Source of the DNA: Verrucomicrobiales bacterium
GTDB lineage: Bacteria > Verrucomicrobiota > Verrucomicrobiia > Verrucomicrobiales > DEV007
Assembly: GCA_030730365.1 (NCBI GenBank)
Contig: JANQVJ010000056.1
Coordinates: forward strand, 244,087-280,524
Length of the DNA stretch: 36,438 nt
Direction of reading: 5' to 3'
Under the pieces are notes generated by a model. The model was not told where the DNA came from. It saw nothing but the letters and a program-made list of their open reading frames with translations, and ran no database searches. Positions 24,899 to 30,786 of the stretch are shown piece by piece. The position numbers were made by a program, and so were the translations under genes. Each line of letters starts with the position of its first letter. Positions within the stretch are counted from its first letter, which is position 1.

Positions 24899-25507
24899 CT
24901 GACCGCAGGTCCGCGAGATTTCCTCGATCAAAATCGGTTTGGAAAAATCGCGCCGGATAATCTCCACCGCTCTCGCCACGGTCTGGAAAACCGGCAACTC
25001 CCGGTCCGATTGATCGGGGCGGCGCAGCAGACCCATGACTCCGGAAACCTCACCCGAGCGATTCCGAATCGGAAGCTTCGTGACCATGAACCAATCCGGC
25101 ATACCCTGACTGTCCCACCAGAGTTCGAGCCGCTCGATCACTTCCGTATCTCCGGAGAAGAGGCGCTCGTCATCATCGACATAGGCCTGCGCCATGAGAC
25201 CGGGGTTGAGATCGAAGTCCGTCATTCCGAGGATCTCCGACTCGTCGTGCATCGAGTAGCGCTCACGCAATCCCCGACTCGCGAACATGAGATGCCCTTC
25301 GCGATTTTTGGCAAAAAAATGAAGGCCCGGAACGGTGTCAAAGAGCCGGTGAAAATGGCTTGTTGGAGCGATCCCGGTTATCCACGCCTCACGCACCTCT
25401 TCCCAGGTCCGCACCTCGACGGCCGAACGCGACCTCCGGCAAAGCGGCTTCAGTGGTGACGTATTTCCCATAGATTTTGTCGCGACGAACGTGACCCCTT
25501 CTGTCAT
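24665..25507 (-). CDS. AraC-family transcriptional regulator with PAS sensor domain
   Basis: The frame opens at a TTG at 25516, but the ATG at 25507 is preferred (280 residues); an ATG at 25471 is also possible. A PAS-like domain covers roughly residues 50-155 (FHRLFDTVPGLHFFAKNREG through SGEVSGVMGLLRRP), so the signal may be a small ligand. The AraC DNA-binding domain occupies about 170-280, with two helix-turn-helix units: LIEEISRTCGQSLRQLQRNF and NAAEIARLCGFVDASRFTQH. This PAS-AraC arrangement is common in PVC bacteria near sugar-utilisation genes. It diverges from the decarboxylase gene at 25534, making that gene and the dehydrogenase behind it the likeliest targets. Its 3' end overlaps the membrane-protein gene. 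Confidence 0.88.
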   Translation of the reverse strand: MTEGVTFVATKSMGNTSPLKPLCRRSRSAVEVRTWEEVREAWITGIAPTSHFHRLFDTVPGLHFFAKNREGHLMFASRGLRERYSMHDESEILGMTDFDLNPGLMAQAYVDDDERLFSGDTEVIERLELWWDSQGMPDWFMVTKLPIRNRSGEVSGVMGLLRRPDQSDRELPVFQTVARAVEIIRRDFSKPILIEEISRTCGQSLRQLQRNFRTAFGITPQEFLIKTRVLAAQRMLEESSRNAAEIARLCGFVDASRFTQHFRKRIGMTPTAYRLQFRKI

Positions 25508-25533
25508 CGTTTGCAAGCGCGCTTCCCCCGACC

Positions 25534-26232
25534 ATGAAACCTATCGTTCAAATCTCCCTTGATCTCACCAACATCGACGAAGCCCTCGAGACCGCCGCCC
25601 TCGCCATGCGCGCCGGGGTCGACTGGCTCGAGGCCGGCACTCCTCTCATCCTCGCCGAGGGACTCCACGGTGTCCGCGCCCTCCGCGCCGCCTTTCCCGA
25701 AACACCCATCGTCGCCGATCTCAAAACGATGGACGGCGGCTACCTCGAGGCCGAGATGATGGCCAAAGCAGGTGCGACCCACGTCGTCGTGATGGCCCGC
25801 GCTCACGCCGAAACGATCAAGTGCGTCGTCAAGGCCGGAGCCGATTTCGGCTGCAAAGTCATGGGCGACAACATGGTCTGCGAGGACATGGTCGCCGGGG
25901 CGAAATGGCTCGAAGACCTCGGCTGCGATTACGTCATTCACCACATCGGCTACGACGAACGAAGAGGCATCGCCGCCGCCGGCCACCGCATGCCCAGCCC
26001 GCTCGACCGATTACGGGAGGTGGTGCAGGCAGTGAAGGTCCCCGTGCAGGCCGTCGGTGGACTCAGCCTTGAGCAGGCAATCCAGTGCCCGCAATACGGT
26101 GCGCCGCTCGTGGTCCTCGGCGCTCCCCTCACGATAGACGCCGACGCGTTCAAGACGGCCGACGGGGATCTCGAAGCATCGCTGAGGATGATTTGCGAAG
26201 CAGTACATGCGCAAGAAGTTTTCAACACCTGA
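25534..26232 (+). CDS. HUMPS-family (OMPDC-fold) decarboxylase/aldolase, 3-hexulose-6-phosphate synthase-like
   Basis: A 232-residue TIM-barrel protein. The family signature ADLKTMDGG supplies D62, K64 and D67, matching the DxKxxD motif shared by 3-hexulose-6-phosphate synthase, 3-keto-L-gulonate-6-phosphate decarboxylase and OMP decarboxylase. WLEAGTPLI near residue 31, IHHIGYDER at about 135, and the late phosphate-binding VGGLS block all resemble 3-hexulose-6-phosphate synthase more than OMP decarboxylase. Members need only Mg2+ and a phosphorylated keto-sugar. No 6-phospho-3-hexuloisomerase partner is visible, so formaldehyde fixation is unlikely. A role in sugar or sugar-acid breakdown with the dehydrogenase behind it is more plausible. 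Confidence 0.85.
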   Translation: MKPIVQISLDLTNIDEALETAALAMRAGVDWLEAGTPLILAEGLHGVRALRAAFPETPIVADLKTMDGGYLEAEMMAKAGATHVVVMARAHAETIKCVVKAGADFGCKVMGDNMVCEDMVAGAKWLEDLGCDYVIHHIGYDERRGIAAAGHRMPSPLDRLREVVQAVKVPVQAVGGLSLEQAIQCPQYGAPLVVLGAPLTIDADAFKTADGDLEASLRMICEAVHAQEVFNT

Positions 26233-26254
26233 ACCCCTCAATACCTCAACTCCT
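26223..26254. repeat. Four degenerate 8-bp tandem units across a stop codon
   Basis: CAACACCT, GAACCCCT, CAATACCT and CAACTCCT occur back to back (consensus CAAYNCCT). The TGA stop of the decarboxylase gene (26230-26232) bridges units one and two, and the dehydrogenase ATG follows 7 bp after the last unit. No Shine-Dalgarno is left in this 29-bp spacer. Confidence 0.65.
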
Positions 26255-26261
26255 TCTTCAA

Positions 26262-27287
26262 ATGAACGCCGCCGTCGTCAACTACGCTCCTGAAAAAAAC
26301 TCTGTCGAGATCCGCGAGATCGACAAGCCCGCGATCGGACCCGAGGACGTCCTCCTTGAGGTCGCCAACGTCGGCGTCTGCGGATCTGACTTGCACCAGT
26401 GGACCGCCGATCATTCGTGGCCGGTCAACTATCCCGTCGTGCTCGGACACGAGTTCGGCGGCCACATCGTCGAGGTCGGAAAAGAGGTCGAGCATTGGAA
26501 GGAAGGCGACCGCGTTGTCTCCGAGACTGCGGCGATCATCTCGCACGACAATCCCATGACCCGCCGCGGGCTCTACAACCTCGACCCGACCCGCAAGGGC
26601 TTCGGCTATGGAGTCAACGGCGCCATGACCAGATACGTCCGTGTCCCCGCGCGCATCCTCCACCACGTCCCCGACCAACTCCCCTTCGAACAGGCCTGCC
26701 TCACCGAACCCTGCTGCGTCGCCTACAATGCCGTCGTCCGAAACGCTCGCATCGAGCCTGGTGATCGTGTCGTCGTGTTAGGACCCGGCACGATCGGCAT
26801 CCTCTGCGCCGCGATGGCCCGGCTCTGCGGAGCCGAGGTCGCCATTGTCGGGCTCGAGCAGGATGCCCATCGCCTCGAACTCGCCCGTAAGCACTACGGA
26901 TGCGAAGTCATCATCGGCGATGCCAAGCCCTGGGCCTTGCAACGCGATGGACTGGGCTGCGACGGCGTCATCGACGCGGCCGGAGCGAGCATCACCCTCA
27001 AGATCGCCCTCGACCTCGTCCGTCCCGCCGGTTGGATCAGCAAGGTCGGCTGGGGGCCGCAGCCGCTCAATTTCAACATCGATCCGCTCGTCCAGAAGAA
27101 CATCACCCTCCAGGGCAGCTTCAGCCACAACTGGCCTATCTGGGAACGCGTCATCGCCCTCCTCGCGAGCGGACAGTTCGATGTAAAGCCCATCATCGGC
27201 GGCGTCTGGCCGGTCACGGAGTGGCACGAGGCGTTTGAGAAAATGCACAAGGGCGAGGTCGTGAAGAGCGTCTTACGGCCGGTGTGA
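26262..27287 (+). CDS. Medium-chain zinc-dependent alcohol/polyol dehydrogenase
   Basis: The ATG at 26262 is chosen because the frame upstream to 26085 lies inside the previous gene; the protein is 341 residues. The catalytic zinc ligands look to be C40 (VCGSDLHQW), H63 with E64 (LGHEFGGH), and E149 (LTEPCC). The nucleotide fold is marked by GPGTIGILCAAM. The four-Cys lobe that holds the structural zinc in classic sorbitol and threonine dehydrogenases is absent, being replaced by AAIISHDNPMTRRGLYNL. Several bacterial sugar-alcohol dehydrogenases also lack it. It follows the decarboxylase gene after 29 bp and is probably co-transcribed. Oxidation of a sugar alcohol or hexonate is the likely role. 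It converges on vapC with a 9-bp gap. Confidence 0.88.
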   Translation: MNAAVVNYAPEKNSVEIREIDKPAIGPEDVLLEVANVGVCGSDLHQWTADHSWPVNYPVVLGHEFGGHIVEVGKEVEHWKEGDRVVSETAAIISHDNPMTRRGLYNLDPTRKGFGYGVNGAMTRYVRVPARILHHVPDQLPFEQACLTEPCCVAYNAVVRNARIEPGDRVVVLGPGTIGILCAAMARLCGAEVAIVGLEQDAHRLELARKHYGCEVIIGDAKPWALQRDGLGCDGVIDAAGASITLKIALDLVRPAGWISKVGWGPQPLNFNIDPLVQKNITLQGSFSHNWPIWERVIALLASGQFDVKPIIGGVWPVTEWHEAFEKMHKGEVVKSVLRPV

Positions 27288-27296
27288 AAGGATCGC

Positions 27297-27698
27297 TCAC
27301 GCCTCACCCAGCGTCCCATATACCTCCAACCCCGGCACGTCGCGGAAATGGGCGTCGGGCGAGATGACGATCGCCCGCACTCGCAACGCGGCCGCGGCAA
27401 TCGCAAGATCACTCACGGGCGGCCACTTCCCCTTCCGACCGAGTTCCCAGCCGAGGCGACTCACCTCCCGCCAGAGCCGCGCGTCGGTCGGAATTTCGGG
27501 AACTATGTCGAAGAACTGCTCCATCTGGCCGTAGCGAATGTCGACCTTGATCCCGCGAAGCACTTCGGCCCGGACCACACCGCAGTTGTAGAGACGACCT
27601 GCCCGGAGAAGAGGCGCGAGCACTTGGCGCGGGTCCTGCCCGGCCCGCATCAGATCAATATAGGCGGCCGAGTCGACGAGATAGTCTGCATCCTTCAT
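27297..27698 (-). CDS. vapC: PIN-domain toxin ribonuclease (VapC family)
   Basis: A 133-residue PIN-domain protein with all four acidic residues expected for Mg2+-dependent RNA cleavage: D9 (YLVDSAAYIDL), E45 (RAEVLRG), D97 (VSDLAIAAAAL) and D115 (ISPDAHF). VapC toxins typically cut initiator tRNA or rRNA when freed from their antitoxin. The start overlaps the antitoxin stop by 4 bp (27695-27698), the classical VapBC order. Of the three toxin-antitoxin loci in this window, it is the only one whose toxin appears intact. Confidence 0.9.
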   Translation of the reverse strand: MKDADYLVDSAAYIDLMRAGQDPRQVLAPLLRAGRLYNCGVVRAEVLRGIKVDIRYGQMEQFFDIVPEIPTDARLWREVSRLGWELGRKGKWPPVSDLAIAAAALRVRAIVISPDAHFRDVPGLEVYGTLGEA

Positions 27699-27973
27699 TT
27701 TGCGGCCTTGCGTGGCCGGCCCCGCCGGGAGGCCTTCTCGGGAAGATAGGAAACCGGCGAGGCCCCGTTCCGGATCGCAATGAGATCGTAGGTGGGATCA
27801 ATGGCCTCGCGCGCTTCATCCGCCGACCAGGGCTCTTCCATGACGCGGTTGATCGTCGCGAGCCGCAACGCTTCGTTCAAGGCCCAATCCACGGCCTCCT
27901 TCATCGTGCCTATGCCGGTCAATTTCATGATCCGGTCGAGCTTCGCCTCATCGATCTCGATGGTCGTTTTCAT
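27695..27973 (-). CDS. vapB: VapB-type antitoxin
   Basis: A 92-residue protein beginning MKTTIEIDEAKLDRIMKLTG, the ribbon-helix-helix-like start of VapB antitoxins, followed by TMKEAVDWALNEALRL. The C-terminal half should wrap the toxin. It ends in a strongly basic KASRRGRPRKAAK, unusual for an antitoxin tail and reminiscent of an AT-hook-like GRP motif. It lies upstream of vapC with a 4-bp overlap, and its start codon abuts a pair of 10-bp direct repeats likely to be its operator. Confidence 0.88.
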   Translation of the reverse strand: MKTTIEIDEAKLDRIMKLTGIGTMKEAVDWALNEALRLATINRVMEEPWSADEAREAIDPTYDLIAIRNGASPVSYLPEKASRRGRPRKAAK

Positions 27974-27994
27974 ATGGCCGTAAATATGGCCATA
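27973..27994 (-). promoter_or_regulatory. Probable VapB operator: two 10-bp sites, 12 bp apart
   Basis: TATGGCCGTA (27973-27982) and TATGGCCATA (27985-27994) are direct repeats with one mismatch and a 12-bp centre spacing. The second is a perfect palindrome. Ribbon-helix-helix antitoxins commonly bind such adjacent sites cooperatively. The pair overlaps the first base of the vapB start codon, where bound repressor would block transcription or translation of vapBC. Confidence 0.6.
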
Positions 27995-28018
27995 ATTCGA
28001 CCCGCCACAAGTCGTTTT

Positions 28019-28327
28019 TCACCCCACATACTTGTCCTTCCTCAGCACCTCGACATCGGCGCAGTAGACGATGACGGACCAGTCGGCGAAATAGAGCTCT
28101 CCTACCTTCTCCATGATCGTCTCGGCGATCTCTGGCGAAACGAGCGTGTCGATCTGGACGTTGCGTCCTTCCCACTCCGAAGCACGGATCCCGCGCGAGC
28201 CTTCGCCCTCGACCATGGTGAGAGTCCAGCCGCGGGCACCTTGCTTTTTGAGGAGATCGATCAAATCATCGCGCAAAACCCGTTCGGCGATGATGGTGAC
28301 TTTTCGAAGAGTGATTTTTACAGCCAT
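28019..28327 (-). CDS. PII-like regulator of a bicarbonate transporter (SbtB-like)
   Basis: A 102-residue PII-like protein. GARGWTLTMVEGEGSRG corresponds to the nucleotide-binding strand and T-loop region of SbtB, and EWEGRNVQIDTLVS with the following helix completes the ferredoxin-like repeat. Cyanobacterial SbtB binds adenine nucleotides and gates the transporter SbtA. The cyanobacterial C-terminal redox hairpin with its Cys pair is absent (ends VLRKDKYVG), so only nucleotide control is expected. Its start overlaps the permease gene's end by 10 bp, supporting a dedicated partner role. Confidence 0.88.
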   Translation of the reverse strand: MAVKITLRKVTIIAERVLRDDLIDLLKKQGARGWTLTMVEGEGSRGIRASEWEGRNVQIDTLVSPEIAETIMEKVGELYFADWSVIVYCADVEVLRKDKYVG

Positions 28328-29280
28328 GCGCTGAAGAGGGTGGCAAGAGATTGAAAGAGCGGAATACCAAAAGCGAGATTAAATGGAAAGGTAATCCCGA
28401 GGGCGAGGGTCAGATAGTAAGCCGGATTCGCCTTCGGCAGGGCGACACGAACGGCGGCGGGCGCGGCGATGTAGGAGGCACTCCCGGCCATCGCGCCGAG
28501 GATGGCAGCCCCTCCGGGACTGAGGCCGGCCAGCACCCCCGCAAAGACGCCGACGGCGCCGTGCAGAACCGGGATGACACACCCGAGGACGAGCAAGCGC
28601 TCTCCTGCCCGCCCCGCGTCACGAAGTCGCTTCCCCGCTGCGAGACCGAGTTCGATCATGAAAATGCAGAGCGCCCCCTTGAAGGCGGTGGCAAAAAAGG
28701 GCTGCACATCGGCTAGCTTGCCAGGGCCGCAGAGCCACCCGATGAGCAATCCGCCCACGAGCAGGACGATACTCTTTCCCGTCGCGACTTCGTGGAGCGC
28801 TTTTTTCCAACTGCCTCCCCCGCCCCCCGACTGATTTGCAAAGAGCAGTGCCACGATGATTCCGGGCACTTCGAGGACGGCGACGAGGGCGGGCAGGTAG
28901 CCCTCCATCTCCAGCCCCGACCGTTTCACCGCCTCGCCGGCCGCGAGAAAGGTCACGACAGAGACCGATCCGTAGTGGGCCGCCACGGCCGCAGAATCCA
29001 CGATCCCGAGTTTGCCGAAACGACGCATCAGGTAGAATGCCGAAACCGGCGTGAGGCACCCCAGCAGGAGGGTGATCCCCCCCGGTATGAGCAATTCCAC
29101 GAATGGCGTTACCGCAAGAGCTGAGCCGCCTTTCAACCCGATCGCGAGGAGGAGATAAATCGAGAGCCCCTGATAGATAGGTTCGGGAATCGCCAAATCG
29201 CTTTTGATGGCCCGGGCGAGGATGCCGAGGGCGAAGCAGAGGACCACCGGAGAGATTAGGTTATCGGATAGAGCGTTCAC
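28318..29280 (-). CDS. Sodium-dependent bicarbonate transporter family permease (SbtA-like)
   Basis: A hydrophobic permease of about 320 residues from a GTG at 29280; another GTG at 29337 would add 19 non-membrane residues. The fold is a chain of about ten hydrophobic segments. IPEPIYQGLSIYLLLAIGLKGG, split by a short loop from a second half with MAGSASYIAAPAAVRVALP, matches the SbtA permease family. In cyanobacteria SbtA imports HCO3- with Na+. In a heterotroph the same transporter could supply bicarbonate for carboxylations, or carry another anion. It is paired with the PII-like gene that overlaps it. Confidence 0.87.
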   Translation of the reverse strand: MNALSDNLISPVVLCFALGILARAIKSDLAIPEPIYQGLSIYLLLAIGLKGGSALAVTPFVELLIPGGITLLLGCLTPVSAFYLMRRFGKLGIVDSAAVAAHYGSVSVVTFLAAGEAVKRSGLEMEGYLPALVAVLEVPGIIVALLFANQSGGGGGSWKKALHEVATGKSIVLLVGGLLIGWLCGPGKLADVQPFFATAFKGALCIFMIELGLAAGKRLRDAGRAGERLLVLGCVIPVLHGAVGVFAGVLAGLSPGGAAILGAMAGSASYIAAPAAVRVALPKANPAYYLTLALGITFPFNLAFGIPLFQSLATLFSAWL

Positions 29281-29356
29281 AGAGCGACAGGTTCGGGGAA
29301 TGGAGCGCCATCCTGCGGCGGCGTCAATGAGAAGCACCGGTAAATCGACCGGCCCT

Positions 29357-29387
29357 AAAAAAGCCGCCTCGGTTACCCGAAGCGGCT
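29357..29387 (-). terminator. Rho-independent terminator of the small CxxC protein gene
   Basis: On the minus strand AGCCGC (29387-29382), one unpaired base, TCGG, a GTAA loop, CCGA, one unpaired base and GCGGCT (29367-29362) form a long stem. It is followed at once by a run of six T (29362-29357). It lies 46-76 bp after the stop of the gene ending at 29433 and separates it from the permease pair. Confidence 0.85.
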
Positions 29388-29432
29388 AATTAAGACGGCT
29401 TCAACGTCGCATGCCGATCCGCCCGCACGTGA

Positions 29433-29729
29433 TTACTCGACCTCGATTTTCGAAGCGACGATGAATTTCTTTCCGTCGCGATCTTCCATCTTGCCAGTAA
29501 CCTTAGCCTTGGCCGAACCCGAACAGACATGCTCACTGGTCTTGCGCTTACCGCCCTCCTCGAGGAAGTAAAGGGTCTCGCCGACTTTGAGAGTGTCTTC
29601 GCAGGCATCGGCGATGCTCAGGTTGCACTTGGCACAGGACATCTCGCCTTCGAAGGTTTTCTCCTCGGCTTGAGCCGGGAGAGTGAAGGAGAGAACGGCG
29701 CCGATGAGAGTGATAAGAAGTGTTTTCAT
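29433..29729 (-). CDS. Small secreted CxxC protein (DUF6370-like)
   Basis: The ATG at 29729 starts a signal peptide (MKTLLITLIGAVLSFTLPAQA), giving 98 residues; the longer frame to 29921 is not protein-like before that Met. The mature part has EGEMSCAKCNLSIADACEDTLKV followed by YFLEEGGKRKTSEHVCSGSAKAKVTGK. The CAKC pair and two further Cys suggest a metal-binding or redox site. Small exported proteins with this CAxC pattern, annotated as DUF6370 as I remember, occur in Verrucomicrobiota and Planctomycetota with no known function. A strong terminator follows. Confidence 0.8.
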   Translation of the reverse strand: MKTLLITLIGAVLSFTLPAQAEEKTFEGEMSCAKCNLSIADACEDTLKVGETLYFLEEGGKRKTSEHVCSGSAKAKVTGKMEDRDGKKFIVASKIEVE

Positions 29730-29917
29730 GTAATTGATAGAGTGTGTGATTTGTTTTTTAGTTTGGAGAAAATCCGATCGTCGAACGGTCCGCCTGGCGT
29801 GTCGGTGACTAACTCGCAGAGAGTATCTGTCCGGCCGCAATCCCGTGATAACCTGCATCACCAACCCGACCGGGGAGCCGGAGCATCGCAGGGGGCACGC
29901 AGGCAGTGTCCCACGTC

Positions 29918-30322
29918 TCAACAGCGAAAGACGCCGTAAAGGAGACGGAATGGCGGTGCCGTCGCCTCCGGCCCATACCTCCCGGGGTGGAGAAGGTGCT
30001 CCCGTGACATTTCCCTCGCGGCGGGCAACAGCGCCGGTCCATCTACCTGACGTGACGGAGCGGGCGTCGAAACCAGGGATACCGGCAGGAGCAGTTCACT
30101 CGGGGCCACCACGCCGGGTTCCTTGAGGCACGGGCAACTCACCGGTAAATCCTCTTCGGAAACGGGTGCCGGCGGAGAATCGGTCATCGCAACATCGAAC
30201 TTCGCACGGCAGCAGTCCGGCAGAGACGACTCCTCCGCGGTCATGGCGTGGCCAAAGGCGCAGCAGCAGAACGGATTCCCGACCAGCAGCATCAACAGTA
30301 AAGCCATGAGTCCACGCACCAT
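29918..30322 (-). CDS. Cys-rich exported hypothetical protein
   Basis: A 134-residue protein with a hydrophobic N-terminus (LMALLLMLLVGNPF) running into CCC at 19-21. H25, a CC pair at 37-38 and CPC at 63-65 follow. The rest is low-complexity and Pro/Leu-rich. The clustered Cys and His suggest transition-metal (perhaps copper) binding, but no family was recognised and this is inference. It lies 188 bp upstream of the CxxC protein gene on the same strand and may share its regulation. The 81-codon plus-strand frame over it has no protein-like features. Confidence 0.55.
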   Translation of the reverse strand: MVRGLMALLLMLLVGNPFCCCAFGHAMTAEESSLPDCCRAKFDVAMTDSPPAPVSEEDLPVSCPCLKEPGVVAPSELLLPVSLVSTPAPSRQVDGPALLPAAREMSREHLLHPGRYGPEATAPPFRLLYGVFRC

Positions 30323-30786
30323 TTTCTTGCTGCTTTTGTTTACCGGACTTCAGTTTCGTTCAATCTAAAATCGAATTTCAATCCGCCCTCATCAGGACAG
30401 TGCCGCCAAAGCAGGCCTGATAATTCGGCTAGCCTGCCTTTCTCACCCCCTTTCGTCACGAGACGCCGCGAGGACCTGCTCTTGCAGCCGGAGCGAAGCG
30501 AAGCGAAGTTAAGCGGAGAGAGACGACTCGCAAAGTCGCCCGAAGGGTGCCCAAGGCATCAACGCGCGGACCGGATTTCCCGAAAGACGGTTCCCGCCGA
30601 ACTGTCGCAGCTCACCGGAATCGGAAAAACGGGTGGGGTGGTCGACACGAAAAGGGGCGCTTTTGCGGTCCTCTTTGCTCTTGGCGAACCGACCGATTAC
30701 CTGTCTCATGCAGAGAGGTAGTGGGATTTAAACCTAGTTAACGAGGTGACCCAACCCTGCTCACTTGACCTGAACTCCCAAGTTCG
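30323..30786. other. 464-bp intergenic region without a recognisable gene
   Basis: Divergent starts flank this stretch (Cys-rich protein on the left, FAD oxidoreductase on the right), so it should hold two promoters. The only repeat is a short tandem CGAAG (three units, about 30494-30508). Open frames of 60-80 codons exist on both strands (for example 30482-30721), but none has a start context, composition or motif that supports a gene. I see no tRNA, riboswitch or strong hairpin. Confidence 0.5.

Noticed and set aside
30482..30721. 79-codon plus-strand frame in the long intergenic region
   Set aside because: Starts at TTG, no ribosome site, no recognisable motif; overlapping frames on both strands are equally long.
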